Shown here one piece after another: positions 5,670-12,907 of a stretch of 32,916 bases of DNA; position 1 is the first letter of the stretch; each line of letters opens with the position of its first letter. Under the pieces are notes generated by a model. That model searched no databases. It was given only the letters and a program-made list of their open reading frames with translations, and had not been told where the DNA came from. Source of the stretch: Planctomycetota bacterium (GTDB lineage Bacteria > Planctomycetota > PUPC01 > DSUN01); NCBI GenBank assembly GCA_016872875.1, contig VGYW01000031.1, positions 1-32,916 of the forward strand, written 5' to 3'. Both the position numbers and the translations under genes were made by a program.

Positions 5670-7693
5670 CTTCTCCTGAGTTCCACGGCGGTGAGCGAGC
5701 AGGGCGCCAGCTTCAGCGACGCCTTGCCGCCATCGAGCTTCACTTGCTGCTCTCGGACGGCGACATTGAGCGGCTCTTGCTCATTCGTCGCGTCGCATCC
5801 GGGGCCTGCGAGCGCCCACGCCTTCGCCTCGGCAATTGGGAAGTCGTTGGCCTCGATGGCGCACGGCACCGGCTCCCGAAGGCTCTTGTTGACGATCATC
5901 AGGTAGAGCGTGCCGCCGTCGCGGCCCTTGCTTGCGTTGACGGTGAGGAGGGGCGCGGCGCCGAAGCTCTTGGGGCGGAACTTGCGGACCTCGACGCCTC
6001 GAAACCACGCCTTGCCCTTGGCCACGCCCGTGCCGCCGATGCGGCGGCAGATGGCCTGAATCTCCTTTGTGTCGCCCAGGGTCACGTAGTCCAGCTCGAT
6101 CTTCGCCCAGTCGCTCGTGCCGACGACCGACGGGGAGCAGGCGGCGGAGTGGGTGGCGGTCCAGCCGCGCCCGTCGCCCAGTTGGAAGCCGGCGCCGCTG
6201 GAGGTCGTGAGGCCCTCGGTCTTCACCCAGCCCGTCAGCCGGTAGCCCGTGAGTGGCTCGGCAGGCATGCGCTTCTGGGCGTGGTGGTAATTCACGTCCT
6301 GGCCGCCATCGAACTCGACGGCGACGGTGCCATCCTCAACCTTGTGCGTGGCGCCCTTGGTATCGGAGAGCGCCCAGTCCTGCTTCGGCAGCAGATCATT
6401 GGGGAAGAGCTGGAACGACGCGGGCTGGCCGCGGCGGGGGAGGACTCCGAAGCCGCCGTTGGATTCGTAGCGGGCACATGCCACGTCGGCCTCGATGAGC
6501 ACGTCGCCGAAGTGCTGGTGATACAGCTCGAAGACGTAGTAGTTGGGGCGCTTGACGTAGGGCGGCTTGTAGCCCCTGACCGAGCCCCAGTATTCGTTTG
6601 CGAACTGCCAGTGATTGGCCAGTGCGATGCGTTGCTCGGGCTGCATCAGGATGCGGAGCACCTCGGCGTTGAGGAGCGCGTTGCCCAGGCAGTGGCGGTA
6701 GGGGGTGGGCTTTTCCTGGACGAAGTGGCCGTTGAACTCGGTGATGGCGAGGGGGATGTCGTCGCGGCCGGTCGTCTCGCGGATGAGGGCATTGAGCTGG
6801 CGATACAGGTCGGCAATCTGCGCGTCGGCCGCGAGGGTCAGCGCGAACAGCTCCTCCGCCGGCGGCTTGCCGTCGTTCGCGGAGTAGCCGGGCACGTAGC
6901 AGTGGTGGATGGCGAAATCCAGCTCCTTCGCCGTTACCTTCAGCACCTCGCGGGTCCAGGGGCCGACCTGGCCATCGCGGGTGTTCTCGAGGACAGCGCC
7001 GAGCTTGGCGCGTGGGTCCACGGCCCGCATGGCGCGGCGGGTAGCGATGAAGCGTTCGGCGTACTCGCGTGGGGTGAAGCGCCCGCCCTTGTGGTCGCCG
7101 TGGTCGGATTCGTTGCCGAACTCGAACCAGACGACGCCCCAGGGTTCGGGGTGTCCGTCGGCGGCGCGCACCGCCGCCCAGTCGCGTCCGCCGTTGGGGT
7201 TCTTGCCGTCGTTGGGCGAGTTGAGGTATTCCACCAAGTCGGCGGCATCCTCGGGGGTGATGACGAAGTCGCCGAGGGTGATGACGGCGAGGGCGCCGAT
7301 GTCGGCACAGTTCTGCATGAACTCTGGCAGGCCGAACTTCTGGTTGGGGCGTTCGCCGAGGGGGCCGACGGTCTTCTTCCACTCGAAGCGATGCGCTTCG
7401 CAGCCGCCGGGCCAGCGCGAGCAGCTCAGGCCACAGCCCTTCGCCAGCGCCACCATCTCGGGCACCGAGGCCCGCTTCGCGGGATTCCAGATTCCAGATC
7501 CCAGATTGCAGTATTCGTTGCGCCCATTCGCGTAGCCGAGCATGTTATCGCCGAGAATCAGGCGGTTCACGGCTCCGATAGTGCGCTCGGGTGTCACACG
7601 GACTGTGGTGGGTTCGGCGGCGTGCGTGACGCGTGACGCGTGACCCGTGATCAGGAGGAGACTCACGAAGAAGGCAGCATCTGAGCGCATCAT
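5666..7693 (-). CDS. Secreted GH51-like alpha-L-arabinofuranosidase family protein
   Basis: A large secreted glycosidase of about 675 residues. A signal peptide is present (MMRSDAAFFVSLLLITG). The catalytic barrel shows RWPGG, the acid/base Glu in WFEFGNE (about residue 195) and the nucleophile Glu in LAITEFN (about residue 319), the pattern of clan GH-A GH51 arabinofuranosidases. A CBM-like beta domain and a C-terminal beta-sandwich ending in LAPCSLTAVEL follow. I chose ATG 7693 because GGAG lies four bases upstream; an in-frame ATG at 7717 adds eight residues. Two heptamer repeat tracts lie in frame: one encodes TGHASRVTHA at the end of the signal peptide, the other LGSGIWN near residue 64. 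Other GH-A families are possible. The downstream aldolase overlaps it by 4 bp. Confidence 0.8.
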   Translation of the reverse strand: MMRSDAAFFVSLLLITGHASRVTHAAEPTTVRVTPERTIGAVNRLILGDNMLGYANGRNEYCNLGSGIWNPAKRASVPEMVALAKGCGLSCSRWPGGCEAHRFEWKKTVGPLGERPNQKFGLPEFMQNCADIGALAVITLGDFVITPEDAADLVEYLNSPNDGKNPNGGRDWAAVRAADGHPEPWGVVWFEFGNESDHGDHKGGRFTPREYAERFIATRRAMRAVDPRAKLGAVLENTRDGQVGPWTREVLKVTAKELDFAIHHCYVPGYSANDGKPPAEELFALTLAADAQIADLYRQLNALIRETTGRDDIPLAITEFNGHFVQEKPTPYRHCLGNALLNAEVLRILMQPEQRIALANHWQFANEYWGSVRGYKPPYVKRPNYYVFELYHQHFGDVLIEADVACARYESNGGFGVLPRRGQPASFQLFPNDLLPKQDWALSDTKGATHKVEDGTVAVEFDGGQDVNYHHAQKRMPAEPLTGYRLTGWVKTEGLTTSSGAGFQLGDGRGWTATHSAACSPSVVGTSDWAKIELDYVTLGDTKEIQAICRRIGGTGVAKGKAWFRGVEVRKFRPKSFGAAPLLTVNASKGRDGGTLYLMIVNKSLREPVPCAIEANDFPIAEAKAWALAGPGCDATNEQEPLNVAVREQQVKLDGGKASLKLAPCSLTAVELRRR
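7484..7511. repeat. Four tandem heptamers (ATTCCAG type) inside the GH51-like gene
   Basis: ATTCCAG, ATTCCAG, ATCCCAG and ATTGCAG follow each other without gaps. 28 bp is not a multiple of three, yet the frame stays open. It encodes a Gly-Ser-Ile-Trp-rich stretch near the protein's N-terminus. Confidence 0.8.
7626..7653. repeat. Tandem heptamers (GTGACGC type) in the GH51-like signal peptide
   Basis: GTGACGC, GTGACGC, GTGACCC and GTGATCA in a row. On the coding strand they give TGHASRVTH, next to the likely signal-peptidase site. The same heptamer occurs at 9622 and 9719. Confidence 0.85.
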
Positions 7694-7838
7694 GAAGCTC
7701 CACAGGAAATGTGCCATGTTCCCCCGTCAGGTGGAACTCGGGACGCGGCACGGATAGCCCGACCATCCTCCGGCGCTTCCTCTCCGGCATCGTGCCGATT
7801 CCCATGGGCTGACTTGATGACTCGGAGATACGCAGGCA

Positions 7839-9686
7839 TCAGAAGTCCGTTTCAGTCTTGAGCCACTGAATCTGTGCATCGAGGCGGCGATCGGCCGCGA
7901 CGAACCCGCCCCTCCTGAGCATCGCCCGCAAGGGGCTCAGATCAGTCACTCTTGGACACTCGAGCACATCCACATGGCTCAGCTTGGGCAAGGAGGCAAG
8001 CGGGCTGAGGTCCCTAAGCTCCGCACAGCGGTACAGGTCCACCCACTCGAGAGCGGAGAGTTTGGCGAGAGGCGCGAGGTCGGCAACCTTTGGGCAATGA
8101 GATAGGGAGAGCTTGCGAAGAGCCTTCAACCCGGCCAAGGGGCGGAGATCGGCAAGTTTGGTGGAGATATTCAAGGAGAGGGTCTCGAGCTTCGGGGCAG
8201 AAGCCAGGGGTCGCAGGTCGGTCAGCTCATCGCAGCCAGTGACCGCCAACTCCGTGAGGCCCGTCATGCCCGCGAGGCGCGGAAGCTTCACCATCTGCGG
8301 ACTGCGCACGACGAAGAGTTCTGAGAGCTTGTCCAGGCCGCTGAGGGGCGTGAGGTCCTCCAGGTGCCGGCAACGAACTACCGTTAAGCGCCTGAGTTGG
8401 CCGAGTTTGGCTAGCGGCATCAGATCGCGCAGTTCCGGGCAGTCATCAATGTGCACCGAGCGGAGACCTGCAAGCGGCGCGATCCCGCCCAGGTCGGAGA
8501 GCTGGGCGCAGGACGTGATTCGGAGTTCGTTCACCTTCCGAAGCTCGCCAAGCGAGGGAATGCTCGCGAGTTCGTCCAGGCCTGCGAGACCCAGGGATTC
8601 GAGTTCGGTGAGCTGATTGAGGAAGCGCAGGTCCGGTTTGGCCGGACCGGATAGGCGGAAGTGGCAGAGCCTGTCCAGGCGCCCCAACGGCTCCAGATCG
8701 CGGACATTGCTCCCCACGCCGAGGTCTAGACTGAGCCGGTTTAGAGCGCCCAGCCCGCCCAGTGGGCGCACATCGTTCACGCCCGGGTGGAGGGCAAGGT
8801 CCAAGTGCCTGAGTTCGGACATCCCGGCCAGCGGAGCGAGGCTGACTGGTGCGACCTTGGCTGACAGGCTCAGCTTCCGAAGCTGCGCCAAGCCACGGAG
8901 CGCGCTGAGGTCCGCCGGGGAACGCGTGTCGTGCCCCGCGACGTGAAAGATGTTGAGCACCCTCAGTTCTGTCAGGCCTGCCAACGGGCTGAGGTCCGAC
9001 AAGTTTATGCTCCCCCAGAGCTCGAGCACCCGCAGATGCGGCATCTCGGCAAGCGCGCGGATGTCCTGGAGCAGCGGGGCCCTCGCCTTTGCTTCTTCCG
9101 CCGGAAGCATCAGGCCAACGCTCAGGGATGTGAGGTTCTTCGCCGCTCGCAGGGCCTGCGGAGACGGGGCCTCCCCCTGGCATCTCAGAAGAAGTGCATA
9201 AAGACTTGGGCACCGCGTCACAAAGTCCCCGAGTGCGTCCAAAGGGCCATCCGAGACGGTCAAGGTGGTTTGGATGGCCGCTGGCATAGGGGGCAAGGCA
9301 GCCAGATCTCTCCCTTTGCAAGAGATAGCCAATGGGCTCACGCCGTCGGCAATGGCCTGGCGCAGCGCGCCCATGCCGCCGGGCTTGTCCTCGTCAATGA
9401 CCACGCAGGTCAACCGTCGGGGGCCGCCATCCACGCGGAGGAAGACGCGGGGGCCCTCGGCCTCCAGATGCAATTCCTTACCCCTCTCATAGACGAGGCT
9501 CCCTGTCAGCCATTCCCCAGGCACGGGGTCCGAGAAGGTCCGGACTCCGTCTTCCGCATGAACCTTGACCGTGACTCCCTCAAGAGGCGGGCCAGCCGGC
9601 GCGCCCGCGGCAAGGCAATGCGTGACCCGTGACGCGTGACCCGTGGCCAGAAAAAGCCCGGCAAGAACACAGGTTGTGATTCGCAT
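7839..9686 (-). CDS. Secreted leucine-rich-repeat protein
   Basis: This 615-residue exported protein starts at ATG 9686 with GAGGG eight bases upstream. After a signal peptide (MRITTCVLAGLFLATG) there is an N-terminal region of about 140 residues without clear identity. The rest consists of many LRRs of about 21-24 residues with the pattern LxxLxxLxLxxCxxLxDLxPLAxL, as in SDS22/internalin-type repeats that form a curved ligand-binding surface. The partner is unknown. The last residues (LDAQIQWLKTETDF) form a capping helix. The TGHASRVTH coded by heptamers is present at the end of the signal peptide, exactly as in the neighbouring glycosidase, although the two proteins are otherwise unrelated. 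It is separated from the glycosidase by about 145 bp. Confidence 0.85.
   Translation of the reverse strand: MRITTCVLAGLFLATGHASRVTHCLAAGAPAGPPLEGVTVKVHAEDGVRTFSDPVPGEWLTGSLVYERGKELHLEAEGPRVFLRVDGGPRRLTCVVIDEDKPGGMGALRQAIADGVSPLAISCKGRDLAALPPMPAAIQTTLTVSDGPLDALGDFVTRCPSLYALLLRCQGEAPSPQALRAAKNLTSLSVGLMLPAEEAKARAPLLQDIRALAEMPHLRVLELWGSINLSDLSPLAGLTELRVLNIFHVAGHDTRSPADLSALRGLAQLRKLSLSAKVAPVSLAPLAGMSELRHLDLALHPGVNDVRPLGGLGALNRLSLDLGVGSNVRDLEPLGRLDRLCHFRLSGPAKPDLRFLNQLTELESLGLAGLDELASIPSLGELRKVNELRITSCAQLSDLGGIAPLAGLRSVHIDDCPELRDLMPLAKLGQLRRLTVVRCRHLEDLTPLSGLDKLSELFVVRSPQMVKLPRLAGMTGLTELAVTGCDELTDLRPLASAPKLETLSLNISTKLADLRPLAGLKALRKLSLSHCPKVADLAPLAKLSALEWVDLYRCAELRDLSPLASLPKLSHVDVLECPRVTDLSPLRAMLRRGGFVAADRRLDAQIQWLKTETDF
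9622..9648. repeat. Tandem heptamers (GTGACSC type) in the LRR signal peptide
   Basis: GTGACCC, GTGACGC, GTGACCC, then a degenerate GTGGCC. Same family as 7626-7653, in the same place in the protein (signal-peptide end). Confidence 0.85.
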
Positions 9687-9718
9687 GCGTATGCCCTCGG
9701 CACGAGGCGTGCTCTCTG

Positions 9719-9753
9719 GTCACGCGTCACGCGTCACGGGTCACGCGTCATGG
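9719..9753. repeat. Tandem heptamers (GTCACGC) between the UROD and LRR genes
   Basis: GTCACGC, GTCACGC, GTCACGG and GTCACGC, then a degenerate GTCATGG. This is the reverse complement of the heptamer at 9622, so the two tracts form inverted copies about 100 bp apart. It fills the gap immediately after the UROD-family stop codon. Confidence 0.8.
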
Positions 9754-9754
9754 C

Positions 9755-10843
9755 CTACCCTACGATTCGTCGCTTCATCTCCGTCGCATAGTGCAGATAG
9801 TTGGCCCACGACACGTCGTCGGGAATGCCGTGGTCGAGCTCGGGGATGTAGCGGCCCTTCTCGACGGCGGGCCAGATGCGGTCCAGCTCGGCGTCAATGG
9901 CCTTGGGGTCTTTGGCCAGGGCGCGCTTGTCAATCCCGCCCATCATGCCGAGCGTGGGGAAGCGCTCGCGGAAGAGATTGACGTCGCAGCCCGCGGCCAC
10001 CTCGAAGGGCCACAGGTAGTTCACCCCCGCCTCCATCATCGGCTCGATGATGAGGAGCGGCTGGCCATCGGTGTCCACCGAGAGGATGGGGATGCCGTGG
10101 GCGTCGGCGAACGCCTTGATGCGGCGGTAGCACGGCCCCATGAACTCGCGCCAGTGGGCGGGCGAGATGAGCGGCCCCTGGCGGCCGCACATGTCCTCCC
10201 AGATGTGAATCACGTCCACCCGCACCCCCGCGGCAGCGACCGCCTCGAAGATGGCGAGGTAGACGTCGGTCATGTGGTTCATAATGTCGCGGACGAGCTC
10301 GGGGTCGGTGTAGAAGGCGAGGAGGCCCTCCTCGTCGCCGAGGAGCCAACGGACGGAGCCGAAGATGCCGACGTCGGGGAAGCAGCCGAGCTGGATGGGG
10401 AGGCCCTTCTCCATCCACTCCTTGCACCGCTCGCGCCAGGGGCCGGCCAGGCGGGTGGGATGGCGGGGGTCGAGGTGTTCGGCCTTGTAGCGCTCCCACT
10501 CAGCGCGCCCGGCGACGGGGAACTTGAGGAACTGGCACATTGATTCGCCGCGCTTATAGTCCCGGCGGACGATGCCCCAGTGGTCCACGTGGACCTTGTA
10601 GCTGTCGTCCTCGGAGAGCACCTTTCGCTCGAACTGGGGGCACGGCCCGTAGTTCACGGGCACGACGCAGGGCGGGGTATCGGGGTTCATGAAGCTGCGG
10701 TGGTCTTTGACCTCGGCTGGCTTCCCCTCGCGTTCCCAGCGCTGCCAGGTGCGTCCCCACCCGCCCCAGAAGAGCCAGAAGGGCACGCGGTCAATCGGCC
10801 TCCCCAGCACGCAATTCACGAATCGCTCGCGGTCGGTCAGCAC
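9755..10843 (-). CDS. Uroporphyrinogen decarboxylase-family (UROD/MtaA-like) protein
   Basis: A soluble TIM-barrel protein of about 362 residues. It carries the family's TDRERFVNCVLGRPIDRVPF start, IWEDMCGRQGPLISPAHWREF in the middle and MGGIDKRALAKDPKAID near the end, closing with DHGIPDDVSWANYLHY. Family members are either heme-pathway decarboxylases or corrinoid-dependent methyltransferases. The Zn-binding HxC of MtaA-type enzymes is not seen (LSVDTDGQP in its place), so the reaction is uncertain and heme synthesis is unlikely. I chose GTG 10843 because AAGGAG is seven bases upstream and the family motif starts at once; the open frame extends upstream to 10981 with low-complexity, non-family sequence. 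Multiple UROD-like paralogs near sugar genes are common in PVC genomes, and a second lies at 14477. Confidence 0.85.
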   Translation of the reverse strand: MLTDRERFVNCVLGRPIDRVPFWLFWGGWGRTWQRWEREGKPAEVKDHRSFMNPDTPPCVVPVNYGPCPQFERKVLSEDDSYKVHVDHWGIVRRDYKRGESMCQFLKFPVAGRAEWERYKAEHLDPRHPTRLAGPWRERCKEWMEKGLPIQLGCFPDVGIFGSVRWLLGDEEGLLAFYTDPELVRDIMNHMTDVYLAIFEAVAAAGVRVDVIHIWEDMCGRQGPLISPAHWREFMGPCYRRIKAFADAHGIPILSVDTDGQPLLIIEPMMEAGVNYLWPFEVAAGCDVNLFRERFPTLGMMGGIDKRALAKDPKAIDAELDRIWPAVEKGRYIPELDHGIPDDVSWANYLHYATEMKRRIVG

Positions 10844-11042
10844 CAGCTTGCTCCTTCTTCGAGCACCCGGCCTCCCTGGCTCCGCATTATCCCGCGCAGC
10901 CAGTTCCGCGTCAAACCACGCTTGCCGCGCCGCCCCCGTTACGCTGTAGTGACCGGGGAAACCGTGCGGGAACTCACCCAAGGGGAGAGGGAGAGGAGCG
11001 CCCGGCGTAACTGAGGCATTACAGTTTCTGCAAAAAAAGCGC

Positions 11043-11070
11043 TTGACAAATCGGGCGGAGCCGCTACACT
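11043..11070 (+). promoter_or_regulatory. Sigma70-type promoter of the mraZ cluster
   Basis: A consensus TTGACA (11043-11048) is separated by 16 bp from TACACT (11065-11070). It is the best promoter match in the window and lies directly before the MraZ-box repeats. Confidence 0.7.
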
Positions 11071-11073
11071 ATC

Positions 11074-11103
11074 AGGGGCAAAACGGGGAAGTTCGGGGAG
11101 AAT
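11074..11103 (+). promoter_or_regulatory. MraZ-binding repeats (three 10-bp direct repeats)
   Basis: AGGGGCAAAA, CGGGGAAGTT and CGGGGAGAAT follow in exact 10-bp register. Known MraZ operators are TGGGN-type direct repeats with 10-bp spacing just downstream of the mraZ promoter, so autoregulation by MraZ is expected. Confidence 0.7.
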
Positions 11104-11118
11104 TGGAGCCAGAGCGCG

Positions 11119-11556
11119 GTGTTCCTGGGCGAGTTCACTCACACACTTGACAAGGAGTTCCGCATCGCGCTCCCCGCGCGCCTGCGCGAGGCCGCGGGCG
11201 ACGAGCTCGCCGAGGGCCTCTGCCTGACCTGTGGCGCCAAGCCCTGCATCGTGGCCTACACCCAACGGCGCCTCACCCAGCTCCTCGGGGCGCTCGACGC
11301 CGACGCCGCGCTGAGCAAGACCGAGGTGCGCGACTTCAAGCGCGCCTTCGGCAGCACCGCCGCGGAGGTGAGCCTCGACGGCCAGGGCCGCATCCGCATC
11401 CCCGATCCCCTGCGGGCCTATGCCGCAATCGAGAAGGACGTGACCATCGTCGGGGCGGTTGACGCCATCGAGCTGTGGAGCACCCCGACGTATCAGGCCC
11501 TCGCCCTGGCACGGCGTGCGGTCCACGAACGATTGGCTCCCCGCGTGTTCGGCTGA
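11119..11556 (+). CDS. mraZ: Transcriptional regulator MraZ
   Basis: This 145-residue protein has the doubled SpoVT/AbrB-like domain of MraZ. The first half is FLGEFTHTLDKEFRIALPARLRE and the second EVSLDGQGRIRIPDPLRAYA. MraZ forms a ring-shaped oligomer that binds direct repeats upstream of its own gene and usually represses the division and cell-wall (dcw) operon. The GTG start at 11119 follows GGAG by ten bases. The next gene is an ftsL-like gene, whereas most bacteria have rsmH there. Confidence 0.93.
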   Translation: MFLGEFTHTLDKEFRIALPARLREAAGDELAEGLCLTCGAKPCIVAYTQRRLTQLLGALDADAALSKTEVRDFKRAFGSTAAEVSLDGQGRIRIPDPLRAYAAIEKDVTIVGAVDAIELWSTPTYQALALARRAVHERLAPRVFG

Positions 11557-11578
11557 TCCCCGCCTGGAGGCTGCCCAC

Positions 11579-11908
11579 TTGGCGCGCCTCATCGCGTTCC
11601 TGGGCATCGTGGCACTCGGCGTGGCCGGCGCGCTCTTCCTCATCTCCGAGCGCGCGGCCATCACCGACGCCGGCTACCGCGTCGCGCGCCTCGAGGCCGA
11701 GCGCCGCGGGCTCGTGGAGGCCAACCGCAGGCTCGAGGCCCGGATCGCCGCCGCAAGGACCCCCAACTCCCTCGCGGAGAGGGTCAAGAGCCTCAAGATA
11801 GACCTCGTCTCGCCAGACGAATCGCTCGACCAGCAGCTCGCGCGTGCAAAGGAGAACGAGAAGGGGAAGACGGCCGACGCGTCGCCCCGCCCGAAGAAGC
11901 CGCGTTAG
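11579..11908 (+). CDS. ftsL: FtsL-like cell-division protein
   Basis: This is a bitopic membrane protein of 109 residues. A short basic N-terminus (MAR) leads into one TM helix (LIAFLGIVALGVAGALFLIS), then a periplasmic coiled coil (YRVARLEAERRGLVEANRRLEARIA) and a charged Lys-rich tail. FtsL-type proteins act with FtsB and FtsQ to activate septal peptidoglycan synthesis. TTG 11579 is chosen as start because GGAGG lies eight bases upstream and the protein then begins directly before the TM helix; the open frame upstream overlaps mraZ and has no membrane-protein features. Sequence similarity within FtsL is always weak, so the call rests on topology, size and place after mraZ. A generic septum-initiator protein is the alternative. 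Confidence 0.7.
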   Translation: MARLIAFLGIVALGVAGALFLISERAAITDAGYRVARLEAERRGLVEANRRLEARIAAARTPNSLAERVKSLKIDLVSPDESLDQQLARAKENEKGKTADASPRPKKPR

Positions 11909-11942
11909 GCGCTTCGGTCCTGAATCGTGCGCGTATTGGCGC

Positions 11943-12013
11943 GGATGAATGGATGAATGGATGAATGGATGGGTGGATGAATGTCAGACAATCATCCATC
12001 CATCCAATCATCC
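11943..12013. repeat. Tandem octamers (GGATGAAT/GGATGGGT) with inverted tail
   Basis: Five octamers (11943-11982: GGATGAAT three times, GGATGGGT, GGATGAAT) are followed after eight bases by an inverted ATCATCCATCCATCC-like stretch (11991-12013). The transcript could fold into a hairpin between the ftsL-like and ftsB-like genes. The same octamers occur in frame within the sulfatase gene at 27901. Confidence 0.8.
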
Positions 12014-12053
12014 TCTCTGTCTAGCCCACTGGCCGCGTTGAGAGTGACCAGCC

Positions 12054-12821
12054 GTGAGCGTGCGTGAAGTCATCCTGATGGCGTGCCTCGTCGCCCTTGG
12101 CGTGGTGAGCTACCGCGACCACAGCGAGGCGAGCCGCAGGCAGCTCAGCGCCCTGCTCCGCCGCGAGCGGGGCCTCAGGTGCGACCTGTCGGCCCTCCGG
12201 CGGAAGGGGCGGGCGCTTCGCGGCGAGGCCGAGGCCCTGGCCCACGACCGCTACTACGTGGAGCGTGTGGCCCGCGCCGACCTCGGCTGGCGGCCAAGCC
12301 CGCTGCGCGACCCCGGGCTTGCGCCGCCCGACTTCCCGGAGCCTGCCTCGGCACTCGTCCAGGCCCCGCCGCTCCCGCTGCCCCGGCTCCCCGCCCCCGT
12401 CGCCCCTGTGCCGGCGCCGCGGCCGCCCCAGCCGCCGCTCCCTGACCCGCGAGTGTCTCAGCCGCCGCCCGCGCCGCCGGCGCCCGTGCCACCGCCAGGC
12501 CCCCTTCAGCCAGTTGCGCGGCAGGCCCTCGCCTCCCTCGGCTACTCTTCCATCGAGCACTTCCAGTCCAAGATGATGCGCGGGCGGGCCGACGGGTTTG
12601 CCGACGCCGCGACGGTGGCCCGCGCCCAGCAGTTGAATGGCCTGCTCCGGAGGCTCGGCTACGAGTCGGTCAAGGCCTTCCAGCAGCGGAACCGCCTGAC
12701 GCCCGACGGCGTGATGGGCCGCCGCACCGAGTCGCGCGCGCTCGCGCTCCTCCGCCGCAGGGTGCCGGCCCGCCCCGGCGCCTTCGCGGCCACCAGCGCC
12801 AGGCACAGGAGGGGAGGCTAG
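12054..12821 (+). CDS. FtsB/DivIC-like protein with C-terminal peptidoglycan-binding-like domain
   Basis: This 255-residue protein has an unusual architecture. Residues 4-20 form a TM helix (EVILMACLVALGVVSY). Residues about 25-65 form an Arg-rich coiled coil that ends in AHDRYYVERVARADLGW, the typical end of a septum-formation initiator (FtsB/DivIC) domain. Residues about 85-155 are a Pro/Ala-rich linker. The C-terminus has two related blocks, ALASLGYSSIEHFQSK and LRRLGYESVKAFQQRN followed by LTPDGVMGRRT, which resemble PG_binding_1 domains. FtsB works with FtsL and FtsQ in the septal complex; typical FtsB is about 100 residues and lacks a wall-binding module. The GTG at 12054 or the one at 12060 could be the start. 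Adjacency to the ftsL-like gene supports a joint role. Confidence 0.68.
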   Translation: MSVREVILMACLVALGVVSYRDHSEASRRQLSALLRRERGLRCDLSALRRKGRALRGEAEALAHDRYYVERVARADLGWRPSPLRDPGLAPPDFPEPASALVQAPPLPLPRLPAPVAPVPAPRPPQPPLPDPRVSQPPPAPPAPVPPPGPLQPVARQALASLGYSSIEHFQSKMMRGRADGFADAATVARAQQLNGLLRRLGYESVKAFQQRNRLTPDGVMGRRTESRALALLRRRVPARPGAFAATSARHRRGG

Positions 12822-12844
12822 AGTTGCGAGACGGAGCGGACCGC

Positions 12845-12885
12845 GGGGGAGGAGGCCCTTCATGACAGAAGGCGTCTCCTCCCCC
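12845..12885. repeat. Hairpin between the ftsB-like and nucleotidyltransferase genes
   Basis: GGGGGAGGAG (12845-12854) pairs with CTCCTCCCCC (12876-12885), with an inner GCC/GGC pair. It ends 22 bases before the next ATG. It could be an attenuator, a processing site or a dispersed repeat; no T-run follows. Confidence 0.6.
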
Positions 12886-12907
12886 CGTCCCCTTCCCGAG
12901 GCATTGC

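Noticed and set aside
5744..7636. Very long plus-strand ORF opposite the GH51-like gene, and similar long antisense ORFs elsewhere (for example 30213-32768)
   Set aside because: High GC content leaves antisense frames open. Their translations are low-complexity and lack motifs, whereas the opposite strand has clear family signatures.
9755..10843. True heme-pathway HemE
   Set aside because: Sequence blocks fit the wider superfamily but not canonical HemE; there are two such paralogs in the window and no other heme genes.
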